Positions 54,538-63,139 of a stretch of DNA of 64,000 nt are shown piece by piece. Location: assembly GCA_963769045.1 (NCBI GenBank), contig CAVYKK010000029.1:62001-126000 (forward strand), read 5' to 3'. Numbering within the stretch: position 1 is the stretch's first letter; every line of letters starts with the position of its first letter. The stretch is from Methanocella_A sp963769045. Its GTDB lineage: Archaea > Halobacteriota > Methanocellia > Methanocellales > Methanocellaceae. Position numbers and translations under genes: made by a program. The notes beneath the pieces are model-generated. The model was not told the origin of the DNA. It did not search any database and was given only the letters and a program-made list of their open reading frames with translations.

Positions 54538-54617
54538 ATCAACCGTTTTCACCAAACGCAATTTCACCGTCTCATAGTTGAGATACCAACCGTTGTTTCA
54601 CCAGTGCCGCGCGTCAG
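54529..54617. repeat. Right inverted repeat flanking the RCC1 gene
   Basis: Reverse complement of the left repeat at 53501-53573: AACCGTTTTCACC, ACCAACCGTTGTTTCACCAG and GTGCC are the matching blocks. An insertion of about 30 bases separates the two inner blocks. Confidence 0.8.
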
Positions 54618-54622
54618 AAGAA

Positions 54623-54630
54623 TTATATAT
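54623..54630 (+). promoter_or_regulatory. TATA box of the FrhB/FdhB-family gene
   Basis: TTATATAT lies about 57 bases before ATG 54687, leaving a leader of about 30 bases with AAAGGTG. Confidence 0.55.
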
Positions 54631-54686
54631 CAACACATTTAAGAAGGAATAAAGTTACCTGTATCTACTCTTAAAGGTGCCGCATT

Positions 54687-55718
54687 ATGTCCGAGAACGC
54701 TATGTCAAAGCCCGCAGTCCTGCCGTATAAGGAACTGGAGGAGGCGGTCTGGAGCAAGGACCTCTGTGCCGGATGCCGCGCGTGCATTACCGTCTGTCCC
54801 GGCAATACGCTGGCATACGACGACACGCAGGGCAAGCCATACCAGTATACGCCCTGCGTCGACTGCAAGGCATGCCTCGACGCCTGCCCCCGGTACGGGA
54901 AGAACTATTCGGCATTCAGGTCCGGCGACATTCTCGGCCCGTACCTTGACGTCAAGAGCGTCAGGTCGCTCCTCGACACCCCGAGAGCCCAGAACGGCGG
55001 CGCGGTCACCGCGCTCCTGACGGCGGCACTGGAGGAAGAGGTCGTCGACTGCGCGCTGGTGATGAGTTCCGACCGCTGGATACAGAAAGCGTTCCCGCTC
55101 GTGGCCTACTACCCGGAGGATCTCCGGAAGGCGGCAGGCAGCAAGTATGACAGCAACGGCGTGCTGGAAGCCCTGAAAGACGTCGCGAAGGACAAATCGG
55201 TCCGCAGCATTGCTATCGTGGGCACGCCGTGCACCGTCGAGTCGGCCGCGCTCCTGCGGGCGTCGACCAACGAGTACGCGGTAAAGCTGACCGAAAAGCT
55301 GAGGTTCGTGCTGGGCCTGTTCTGCTTCGAGGTGTTCGACAGCGCCATGGTGCAGGACGTCGCAAAGCGTCTTGAAGTCCCCTCGTGGAAGATCACTAAA
55401 ATGAACGCGGGCGAAGGTAAAATGAGCGTACACCTCCGTGGCGGCGAAGTGAAGCACCTTCCGCTGCAGAGCCTGAGCAGCCACGTCAGAAAAGGCTGTA
55501 AAGCATGCCCGGACTTTACCTCGCGTAATTCTGATATTTCCATCGGCAGCGTCGGCAGCCAGCCCGGCCTGAGCACCGTCGTAATCAGATCCGCGGAAGG
55601 CGAAGGGCTGTACCATATTGCTGAAGACCTGCAATACATCGAAGCCGTCCCCGGCGTGGATATCGGCGCCATCGAAAAGATCGGGAAGCTCAAGCTCAAG
55701 AAAAACGGCCTGCTTTAA
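54687..55718 (+). CDS. Coenzyme F420 dehydrogenase beta-subunit family protein (FrhB/FdhB type)
   Basis: A 343-residue protein. An N-terminal two-cluster ferredoxin (CAGCRACITVCPGN and CVDCKACLDACPRYG) is followed by the FrhB/FdhB N- and C-domains (PRAQNGGAVTALLTAALEEE, VGTPCTVESAALLR, GKGC-like RKGCKACPDFTSRNSDISIG). Family members bind FAD and oxidise or reduce F420. As a lone gene it may be a partner-free F420-dependent oxidoreductase, like those feeding sulfite, glutamate or ferredoxin reduction. The exact redox partner is unknown. Confidence 0.88.
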   Translation: MSENAMSKPAVLPYKELEEAVWSKDLCAGCRACITVCPGNTLAYDDTQGKPYQYTPCVDCKACLDACPRYGKNYSAFRSGDILGPYLDVKSVRSLLDTPRAQNGGAVTALLTAALEEEVVDCALVMSSDRWIQKAFPLVAYYPEDLRKAAGSKYDSNGVLEALKDVAKDKSVRSIAIVGTPCTVESAALLRASTNEYAVKLTEKLRFVLGLFCFEVFDSAMVQDVAKRLEVPSWKITKMNAGEGKMSVHLRGGEVKHLPLQSLSSHVRKGCKACPDFTSRNSDISIGSVGSQPGLSTVVIRSAEGEGLYHIAEDLQYIEAVPGVDIGAIEKIGKLKLKKNGLL

Positions 55719-55907
55719 TTCACTATGGGGCAGGGAGCCAGTTGATGACCGGAGCCCTGGTCATGCATAAGAGAATAAAAAAGCCATACAATTCGTCGCA
55801 GGCCGGGCGGACGCTCGCGCGTGCGCGCATGAGCTGGCGAGCTTTACGTCACTTTATCCAAAAATTTTTTCTGAGTGGCGACTCGCCCTTGCCGCTCGGC
55901 GTCTTCA

Positions 55908-56513
55908 TTAGAAAAGGCCCATGATGAGTTCGGTGACCACCCATACGACGCCGCCAAGGATGAACGCCAGCCCGACGAGAAGGAACGTCGCCGAGGACGG
56001 GTTGATCTTTTTCTTCAGCACCTTGAACAGGGGGTCGCTGATGAAGAAGACACCCACCATGAGCACGCCCAGCATCAGCAGGGCCATGGCCGGGACCTGC
56101 ATGCCGTTGATCGGGTTTGTAATCGAGGCAGTCGAGGTGATCGTGGAATTGTACGCATACCATCCTGTCACACTGCTTGCCATGTCAATGACGAACGCGA
56201 AGACGACGCCGACCATGAAGTAGATGAGCCACTTGTAGTAAGGGATAGGGCTTTCCGCTGCGACGATCTTGTCCACGAGCCACAGGGTAAGTATCGCGGG
56301 GATCGGCCACAGTAGCGCGAAGTAGTAGGGCTCGATCTTCGCTTCGAGGATGTTCCCGCTGGCGAGCAGGTAATAGACCACGTATGCGCAGACCGATACG
56401 AACCACAACCGCGACGCGGCGGCCGTACGACCCTTGTCCGCGTACCTGGTCAGGTAGACGAGCAAAGGCCCGATAAAGGCGATAATGATAATGGCAATGA
56501 CACTGGTATCCAC
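55908..56513 (-). CDS. Six-helix membrane protein of unknown function
   Basis: A 201-residue membrane protein with about six hydrophobic segments (IAIIIIAFIGPLLVYLT, SVCAYVVYYLLASG, FALLWPIPAILTLWLVD, WLIYFMVGVVFAFVIDM, MALLMLGVLMVGVFFIS, FLLVGLAFILGGVVWVV). No catalytic motif is visible. It is preceded upstream by palindrome R6 and is convergent with the F420-type gene. Not recognised. Confidence 0.78.
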   Translation of the reverse strand: MDTSVIAIIIIAFIGPLLVYLTRYADKGRTAAASRLWFVSVCAYVVYYLLASGNILEAKIEPYYFALLWPIPAILTLWLVDKIVAAESPIPYYKWLIYFMVGVVFAFVIDMASSVTGWYAYNSTITSTASITNPINGMQVPAMALLMLGVLMVGVFFISDPLFKVLKKKINPSSATFLLVGLAFILGGVVWVVTELIMGLF

Positions 56514-56562
56514 GTTCCCTTCTCCGCCTGTATCATATACGCTGAACCTATATTAGCCTAAT

Positions 56563-56753
56563 CAGAGGTTCGGGAGGTTTGCAAGAGGTCACAGAGCTCA
56601 GCACAGAGGTCACAGAGGGCACAGAGGACGACACAGAGGTACTTTTAAGAAAAGGCTGCGTGAAGCTCTGTTGTTAAAACAGACCTCTGTGCATACCTCT
56701 GTGACCTCTGTGACCTCTGTGGTGAAACTCTGTGACCTCTCGCAAACCTCTGC
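56563..56753. repeat. Extended palindrome R6 with CACAGAGGT words
   Basis: Left arm 56563-56640 is built from CACAGAGGTCACAGAGGGCA words; right arm 56682-56753 from ACCTCTGTGACCTCTGTGAC words. The loop has TACTTTTAAGAAAAGGCTGC, nearly the same as the loop of R1 (TACTTTTAAAAGAGGCTGC). It fills most of the 350-base gap before the PfkB gene. Confidence 0.88.
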
Positions 56754-56867
56754 GCCCTCCTCAGCAGGCACAGATTTATCTAATATTCGCAAGCATGAAA
56801 GTTGTCGCGGCACCCTTGGCCGCGGTTAAATTTATTAAATCGCGTTATATATTTAGCAGGTGTGGCA

Positions 56868-57812
56868 ATGCCAAAGATAGCGACGATCGGCGATGTAAAC
56901 GTAGACCTTATTGCACGGATAGACCGGATGCCCGATCTGGGAAAGCAGGTGATCACCAAAGACTTCCAGACCCATGGCGGCGGTTGCTCGGCGAACTTCG
57001 CCATGCAGTGCGCGCGGCTGGGCATGGACATCCAGCTGTTCGGCAAGGTGGGCGACGACGTGTTCGGGACGTTCGTCCTCGTCGAGCTGGAGGACAACAA
57101 GGTCGACACGAAGAACGTGCTGCTGACCGAACGCAAGACCGGCGTCACCGTCGCCATGGTCCAGGGCATCGAGCGGTCGTTCGTCACCTTCCGGGGCGAG
57201 AACGCTACCTACAATATCAACGATATCGACCTGTCGAAGATCGAGGCGGACCTCGTGCATCTGCCCTCATACTTCCTGCTGGACGGCCTGCGCTACGACT
57301 ACGCACACCTGATCGACCTGCTGCACGGCGCCGGGATCAAGGTCTCGTTCGACACCGGCTGGGACCCCCGCGGGTTTAAAAAGGAGGAAGTGGAACCGCT
57401 CTTTAACATCATCCCTAAAGTCGACATCTTTTTGCCCAATATCGACGAAGCCAGGAAAATCCTGGGCGACGACAGCCTGACTCCCGAAAGCGCCGCCCGC
57501 ATCCTGCTGGACATGGGGGTCAAGGTGGTCGTGATCAAGATGGGCAAGGACGGTTGCTACGTGACTGACGGGAAGACCGCCGAACAGGTCCCCGCGTTCA
57601 AGGTAAAGGTCGTGGATACAACGGGCGCCGGTGACACGTTCATGGCCGGATTCATTTCCGCATACGTCAATGGCAGGGGCCTGCGCGAGTGCGCCGTCAT
57701 CGGCGCGGCTACCGCGGGGCTCAAGGTCGGCGGCGTCGGATGGTCGACGTACCCGACCAGAGAGAGTGTCAATAAGTTTTTAAAAGAAAATCATCTAGAA
57801 TTACAAATATAG
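56868..57812 (+). CDS. PfkB-family carbohydrate kinase
   Basis: A 314-residue ribokinase-fold kinase. The N-terminal signature HGGGCSANFAMQCARLGM and the C-terminal VDTTGAGDTFMAGFISAYVN with the catalytic Asp are complete. Archaeal members phosphorylate ribose, nucleosides or 2-keto-3-deoxygluconate; this one cannot be assigned. ATG 56868 follows AGGTG, and the TATA box GTTATATATTTAG is at about 56844-56856. It is clearly distinct from the PfkB protein at 582-1484. Confidence 0.92.
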   Translation: MPKIATIGDVNVDLIARIDRMPDLGKQVITKDFQTHGGGCSANFAMQCARLGMDIQLFGKVGDDVFGTFVLVELEDNKVDTKNVLLTERKTGVTVAMVQGIERSFVTFRGENATYNINDIDLSKIEADLVHLPSYFLLDGLRYDYAHLIDLLHGAGIKVSFDTGWDPRGFKKEEVEPLFNIIPKVDIFLPNIDEARKILGDDSLTPESAARILLDMGVKVVVIKMGKDGCYVTDGKTAEQVPAFKVKVVDTTGAGDTFMAGFISAYVNGRGLRECAVIGAATAGLKVGGVGWSTYPTRESVNKFLKENHLELQI

Positions 57813-57855
57813 CTATATAAAGCGTTTAAGTAGTGTCCGCATTTTTATGCTCCTA

Positions 57856-58738
57856 AACCAATCGCGGTGCGACGCCCGTGCTTGCTTCTTGTTGAAAAGG
57901 AATAATGACAACTTGAAAATGAATAATGACAACTTGAAAAGTCATACCGGCCGATATCTAATACTACCCTTTCTAATCGCGGTGCGACGCCCGTGCTTGC
58001 TTCGCCGCACGTGCTACTACGGGTTTTTCCGGTGTTCCGGTGTCGTGCGACGGGCTCGCACCTTCGTCGGCCCAACGCGCCTTCGGCGGCGTTGAGCCTC
58101 CTTTGCAAGCCCTGAAAAACGCGCCCTTTGGGCAGCGTTTTTCACACCCGACACCTCCACACCCCTCGCACAGCTGATGCGTGCGAGCGGGCAAGCCGAA
58201 AAAACCCTCCGCCTTCCGCGGAGAAGCACCGGCTACCCATACCAACACTAGTATTGGCATCGATCCAACACTAGTCCAGATGCGTGAGCCTTTGCTGCTC
58301 TCGCGGTCCGCGGAGGGTTTTTCTGGCCGAAGGCCCCTCGCACGCGATAGCTGTGCGAGGGGTGCGGAGGCGGCCGGGCAATGGACGCTACCTGAAGGTA
58401 GCGTAATGCTTAGCGCTTGCGAAGCGGTCGAGTCCGGCGCAGCGAAGCACAGCCGGGCACGTCCGGCGAGGGTGCGAGCGCGGCCCGGACGGCGCAGCAC
58501 CGGAAAAACCCGTAGTAGCACGTGCGACGAAGTAAGCACGGGCGTCGCACCGCGATTAATATTGGATTGACCATATCATGCTGTTTAAAAAATCTTTAGT
58601 ATTGCAAGAACGCATGGGCGTCGCACCGCGATTGATATTGGACAGACTTAGTTCTGCCCTATTGATCTTGGAAATTGCCAGAACGTGGCCCGGACGGCGC
58701 AGTACCTGAAAAACCCGGAGTCGCCCATGCAACGACAA
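57856..58738. repeat. Giant imperfect palindrome (57966-58566) with degenerate partial copies at both ends
   Basis: Left arm TAATCGCGGTGCGACGCCCG (about 57975) continues through GTGCTACTACGGGTTTTTCC. The right arm is its complement (CCGGAAAAACCCGTAGTAGC, about 58498, to CGATTAAT at 58560), and the centre is near 58260. Within each arm lie local hairpins: CTCGCAC/GTGCGAG at about 58165-58187, CCCCTCGCAC/GTGCGAGGGG at about 58335-58362, CTACCTGAAGGTAG at about 58389. Partial copies lie at 57859-57890 and 58600-58735. No gene is seen in this 1-kb gap. Confidence 0.85.
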
Positions 58739-58861
58739 TATACATTAGCGTTATACAGCAACTGGTTTTAAGACAAACCAGTTTATTGATATCTTCCTTT
58801 TATGAAAGACGAACGCGCTAAAATCATTTCGTCAAATTCTTTATCATGAAAGCATATAGTA

Positions 58862-59482
58862 ATGACAATGAAAATTTACGACATCTCGGTGGACCTTTTT
58901 AACGGCATGCCAGCGTTCCCCGGCGACCCCGCACCGGTCGTCAAGCGCGTTTTAGAGATGCCCCGGGACGCGGCCAACGTCTCGACCATCGATATGGGCA
59001 CCCATACTGGTACCCATGTAGACCCGCCGCTGCACTTTATCGAGAACGGGCTGCCGCTGGACAAAATCCCGCTGGAGCACCTGTACGGCGACGCCGAGGT
59101 GCTTGATCTCACCCACGTGAAAAAGGCGATCACCGCCGGCGACCTGCAAAGCGCCACGGAAAATATCCTGCTGCTCAAGACGAGGAACTCGAAGCTCTGG
59201 CAGTCTACCGAGTTCCACCGGGACTACGTGTACCTGGACAAAAGCGCCGCACAGTGGCTGGTAGACAACCATGTCTGGACCGTGGCCATCGACTACCTTT
59301 CCATCGGCAGCTTCGAAGGCGGCGAGGCTGTCCACAGGCTGCTGCTCGGTAACGGAATCACCGTCGTAGAAGGCGTCGACCTGTCCGCGGTCGGGCCGGG
59401 GCGGTATACCTTTGCCTGCCTGCCCATAAAGATCAAGGACGGCGACGGCGGGCCCGCGCGTGCGATCCTGATTAAGGATTAA
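58862..59482 (+). CDS. Cyclase/KynB-like metal-dependent hydrolase
   Basis: A 206-residue protein of the putative cyclase (arylformamidase) family. The metal-binding signature HTGTHVDPPLHF is near residue 47, with other conserved residues in VAIDYLSIGSF and VVEGVDLSAV. Members hydrolyse amides such as N-formylkynurenine; the archaeal substrate is unknown. The last codons (DGDGGPARAILIKD) recur as a remnant at 63151-63198. Confidence 0.92.
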   Translation: MTMKIYDISVDLFNGMPAFPGDPAPVVKRVLEMPRDAANVSTIDMGTHTGTHVDPPLHFIENGLPLDKIPLEHLYGDAEVLDLTHVKKAITAGDLQSATENILLLKTRNSKLWQSTEFHRDYVYLDKSAAQWLVDNHVWTVAIDYLSIGSFEGGEAVHRLLLGNGITVVEGVDLSAVGPGRYTFACLPIKIKDGDGGPARAILIKD

Positions 59483-59624
59483 TGAGCCCCGGAAGCAGAT
59501 GTGAAAATCCGGCATCTCAACCTGACGGCCTGACAGCAGGCGCTTATTACTTAATTGTACTTATAATAATAGTAGAATAACTTGATTTGCGATCGCATCG
59601 ATATCTTCTGCCATTGGTGGACAC

Positions 59625-60498
59625 ATGGAATCGAACAAAGGCACACTTTTCATGATTGTCACGGGCGTCATCGGCGTCATCCTTCTGGCGGCGCTGGCGG
59701 CGGCCGTCGTTACCGATAACGGCGTAAAGCCTGGCGGCGCTGGCGGCAATGGCGGCACTATGGCACTCGTAGGCGGCGCTGGCGGCAATGGCGGCGCTAT
59801 GGCACCCGGGGGCAGCATTGGTAACTCTCTGCCGGGGGAAGATGGGGACGGGGTAGGTACGTCTCTGCAGGCGAGCATGCCGTTCTATGCCACTGAGACA
59901 GGCAGTTTCATCATGCGTTGCACTGACCATGGTTCCTGTGCGGACCAGGACCTGACGGTATTCACTACGATCTGGGATTTCGATCTTACGGATAAAACGA
60001 AGACCTGGTACTGGGTGGGAGATATTCCGGACACTACCCCCGGACACGTCTGGGCACCTTCCCAGGACCAGCCGCTCATCGTCGTCCATTCGACCGACCC
60101 CGACGCGCTGGCCCGGCCGGTAGACTGGAAACAGGTCTGGAACAGCAAAGGATGCAAGAGGAACGAGGTCCCGGGCGGCGATGTCGCCCTATGGGTCCCT
60201 ATAGCTCCCAGAGGATATGTCGCGCTGGGCTGCGTCCTGACGAACTCGTTTAATAAGCCGTCCGGAGGCTTGTTTGATACGTTCCGCTGCGTCAAAGAAG
60301 AATATTGCGTCGAAGGAAAGCTGGCCGATACAGCCCTGCTGGACCGACGTGGGCAGCCATGCATCACTGGACGGCGCGATCTGGCGTATCCTCCCGGTCG
60401 ACGATGGCGGGGTCGACATGGGCACGTACTGGGCCGGCAGCGGCTACTATCAGCCCCTGGACAAGGTCTACTGCCTGAAAAGCCAGTACCTGATATAA
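59625..60498 (+). pseudogene. VPS62-like membrane-anchored protein, copy 1, one +1 shift near 60340
   Basis: Joined, the protein has 290 residues: an N-terminal membrane anchor (GTLFMIVTGVIGVILLAALA), a Gly-rich linker (PGGAGGNGG and more), and a VPS62/DUF946-like domain (WYWVGDIP, APRGYVALGCVLTN, FRCVKEEYC). The first frame would continue into unrelated sequence. A +1 shift at about 60340 restores WTDVGSHASLDGAIWRILPV to the stop at 60498, and the second copy (63348) aligns across this point. VPS62-like domains are best known from eukaryotes; function here is unknown. Confidence 0.78.
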
Positions 60499-60666
60499 CA
60501 GACCTGCCTGCGCGAGGGATGCGGCCCAGGCCTCCGGAGGCGACACCCCTCGCGCATCGGGTTTGCGCACCAGCCCGTTTCAATCCCCATTTCCGTTGTA
60601 TGCTTATAAAAATGGCAGGATAAATTAATTACCTATCGCCTAAATATCAGCCGCTTTATGTTGTAC

Positions 60667-61302
60667 TCAGGCCAGCTTGCGCCCGAGCAGATAGACGGCT
60701 TTTACTTTTCCGCCGATCAGCCGCAGGTCTTCGACCTTGAAACCCGCCTTTTCAGCCATCGCCCGGATCTCATCCAGGGACATCATGTGCCGGTAAGGTA
60801 CCCCGTGGAAACGACTCATAAACCGTATCATCATCCTGAACCGGTCAAACACAGGTAGTTCCTTGAATGTATAGTAGAGCAGGATCAGCCGCCCGCCCGG
60901 CTTCAATATCCGGTATGCCTCTTTCAGCGCCCGATCGGGATGCTCCAGTATCTGCACCACATTGGCGGTGAACACGGTGTCGAAGGTATCGTCAGGAAAC
61001 GGCGTATGCTCGCAGTTAACCTTTTCGAATCCCACATTATCCACGCCCGTCAGGTTGACATCGGCCCGGACAAGCATCTCCTGAGAAATATCTGTGGCTA
61101 ATACGTAGGCCGCATTCTTCGCGATAGCCCTGGTAAAAAAGCCCGGACCGCATCCAAACTCCACCACCTGGCCCAGGTCATGTAATCCCAGTAAAAAACT
61201 ATAGATGGCTTCCCTCGATTCCCGGCCGATCACCGTGTCGATCTGCGTGTCGTAGACCTCCGCGTGATCGCCCCAGTACTGCTCGTTCTTGTCCTCAATC
61301 AT
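60667..61302 (-). CDS. SAM-dependent methyltransferase (UbiE/Methyltransf_11 type)
   Basis: A 211-residue class I methyltransferase. Motif I is VVEFGCGPGFFTRAIAK, followed by LATDISQEML, the post-motif PFPDDTFDTVFTANVV and ILKPGGRLILLYYTF. The substrate is unknown. It is a single gene with its own leader, convergent with the VPS62-like gene. Length and domain are complete. Confidence 0.92.
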   Translation of the reverse strand: MIEDKNEQYWGDHAEVYDTQIDTVIGRESREAIYSFLLGLHDLGQVVEFGCGPGFFTRAIAKNAAYVLATDISQEMLVRADVNLTGVDNVGFEKVNCEHTPFPDDTFDTVFTANVVQILEHPDRALKEAYRILKPGGRLILLYYTFKELPVFDRFRMMIRFMSRFHGVPYRHMMSLDEIRAMAEKAGFKVEDLRLIGGKVKAVYLLGRKLA

Positions 61303-61377
61303 AGCCCCGCCATCCCCGGAGTAACATTTTGGGGACGCAGGTAAGTATCTTGGCGATAAAAAGAGCGTTGTTTGAGC

Positions 61378-61641
61378 CTATCGCTTGAAAAGCACGACTG
61401 TGTTGCCCTTGACTTCGATGAGCTCGGCACCCGTCTTCGCCGCCAGCTTGCTGGCAATCTCTTCACGCGGCATCTCGTCCAGGGCGCTCTTTAGCACTTT
61501 GACCTTGACCAGCTTGTTGTCCTTCAGCTGCCGGTTGATCTCCTCGACGAGCGAGTCGGTCACGCCGTTCTTGCCCACGTGCGTGGCAGACTCCATGCGG
61601 GCGGCCATGCCCCTGAGCTCCATGATCCGTTTCTTGTCCAT
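61378..61641 (-). CDS. YhbY/CRM-domain RNA-binding protein
   Basis: An 87-residue single CRM domain. The RNA-binding loop is HVGKNGVTDSL, followed by LVKVKVLKSALDE and the C-terminal IEVKGNTVVLFKR. Bacterial YhbY associates with pre-50S ribosomal subunits; the archaeal homologues probably also bind rRNA. The gene is separate from the methyltransferase by about 75 bases. Confidence 0.93.
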   Translation of the reverse strand: MDKKRIMELRGMAARMESATHVGKNGVTDSLVEEINRQLKDNKLVKVKVLKSALDEMPREEIASKLAAKTGAELIEVKGNTVVLFKR

Positions 61642-61683
61642 TCTATCATGCTATAATCGGGCGGCTAAGCTTTATCGTTTACG

Positions 61684-61876
61684 GTACGCACGGAGGCCAG
61701 GGAGGGCATGGAGGGCATGTGGGACACAAAAAAATTTTTGAATGCAACCATGAAAAGCACTATATAATTTATGAATTTATAATTCGAAGTGAAACAAGCA
61801 TTGCTCATTGTGGCCTTTGTACCCAATGCCCCTCTGTGACCTCCATGGCCATAGTGTCCTCCGTGGCCAATGCTCA
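61684..61876. repeat. Extended palindrome R7
   Basis: Left arm CACGGAGGCCAGGGAGGGCA (61689 onward) pairs imperfectly with the right arm of CCTCCATGGCCATAGTGTCC and TCCGTGGCC (61840-61870). The middle is a 100-base AT-rich segment. It fills most of the gap between the CRM gene and the CBS gene. Confidence 0.7.
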
Positions 61877-61919
61877 ATAAGATTATCTGTCATTAGAAAC
61901 AATATGTTGCTGGTAATTC

Positions 61920-62774
61920 ATGACTGACAAGCTCAGAGTAGGCGACTATATGACCGGCAAGGTCATCACCGTCTCCCCCGAGGACACCGTGATGGACGTC
62001 ATCAAGCTCACCCGTGAGACGGGCCATGATGGCTTTCCGGTGACCCGGGACGGGAAGGTCGACGGCTACATCTCTTCTCTCGACATGCTGTTGTGCGACT
62101 CCGACGAACTCGTTAAGAACGTGATGAGCAGGAACATCATCGTCGCGCATCCCAGCATGGAGATCAATGAGGTAGCCCGCGTCATTTTCCGGCTGGGCGT
62201 GAGCAAGCTGCCGGTGGTCGACGATACCGGACGCCTGGTAGGCATCATTACCAACTCTGACGTGATACGGTCACAGATCGAGCGTGCCGACCCGGCGAAG
62301 GTCTGGAAGCTCAAGAAGACGCTGGAGACCGTGCACAACGTAGATATCACCGTCACCAGGGGCGAGGTGGACATCAACGACCTCGTGCCCACGCAGTCCA
62401 AGATTTTCGCCGACGAGCTGGAAGGGCGCATCTACGAACTGAGGAAAGGCCTCGCCGAACCGATCATCGTCATCCACAAGCCGAACACCTGGCTGCTCGC
62501 CGACGGGCACCACAGGGTAGTCGCCGCCAAGCGACTGGGCATCCAGAAGATCGACGCTTACATCTTGCAGGTGCCGAAGGATATCAAGCTGGGCATGGAG
62601 AAGACGGCCGCTCAGTCCGGGCTTCACAAGCTGGAAGACATCGAGGTGCTGGACTTCGAGAAGCACCCGCTCATCGAGATCACCGAACGGCTCATGATGC
62701 GGGATCGCAAGCCCCTGGACGAAGTCGAGCGGAATCAACTCGATAGCGAGCGCCGGAGCGCGGAGAGCGAGTAA
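61920..62774 (+). CDS. CBS-domain pair fused to a ParB-like nuclease domain
   Basis: A 284-residue protein. Two CBS domains (about 7-60 and 66-120; DYMTGKVITVSPEDTVMDVI and NVMSRNIIVAHPSMEINEVA) probably bind an adenine nucleotide. A ParB/Srx-like domain follows (about 150-235), with LVPTQSKIFADELEG and WLLADGHHRVVAAKRLGI. The combination is characteristic of methanogens; the role is not known. The HisE gene starts one base after the stop. Confidence 0.9.
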   Translation: MTDKLRVGDYMTGKVITVSPEDTVMDVIKLTRETGHDGFPVTRDGKVDGYISSLDMLLCDSDELVKNVMSRNIIVAHPSMEINEVARVIFRLGVSKLPVVDDTGRLVGIITNSDVIRSQIERADPAKVWKLKKTLETVHNVDITVTRGEVDINDLVPTQSKIFADELEGRIYELRKGLAEPIIVIHKPNTWLLADGHHRVVAAKRLGIQKIDAYILQVPKDIKLGMEKTAAQSGLHKLEDIEVLDFEKHPLIEITERLMMRDRKPLDEVERNQLDSERRSAESE

Positions 62775-62775
62775 A

Positions 62776-63063
62776 ATGACAGACGTGCTTGACGAGGTCT
62801 ACGCGGTCATCGCGGACCGTAAGGCCCACCCGAAGGAAGGATCGTATACTACTTCTCTGTACAACCACCGCAAAGGCCTGGACAAAGTGCTGGAGAAGAT
62901 CGGCGAAGAGTCGACGGAACTGATTATCGCCGCCAAGAATGGCGGGGAAAAGGAGATCGTGGGGGAGTGCGCAGACCTGTTCTTCCATGCGATGGTGCTG
63001 CTCGCCTCTAAGGATATCCCGCTTGAGAAAGTGAAGGAAGAGTTCGAGCGGCGGCGGAAATGA
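62776..63063 (+). CDS. hisE: Phosphoribosyl-ATP pyrophosphatase
   Basis: A 95-residue MazG-fold protein for the second step of histidine synthesis. Signatures are SYTTSLYNHRKGLDKVLEKI, GEESTELIIAAKN and ECADLFFHAMVLL, with the metal-binding acidic residues EExxE and ExxD. The length is normal. It is co-transcribed with the CBS-ParB gene, and no other his gene is in the window. Confidence 0.94.
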   Translation: MTDVLDEVYAVIADRKAHPKEGSYTTSLYNHRKGLDKVLEKIGEESTELIIAAKNGGEKEIVGECADLFFHAMVLLASKDIPLEKVKEEFERRRK

Positions 63064-63139
63064 CAATACCTGCAGGTTTAATATGCAGGCGATGAGGCTG
63101 CCCGTTTACTTTTTTGATTCCAGTAAGCACAGTATCCGC

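Noticed and set aside
53634..54542. Minus-strand frame of 302 codons opposite the RCC1 gene
   Set aside because: A repeat-driven mirror; the plus frame has the clear propeller pattern, ribosome site and terminator.
57845..58738. Several overlapping open frames in the giant palindrome
   Set aside because: They follow the palindrome symmetry on both strands, have Arg/Ala/Pro-biased composition and no start signals.
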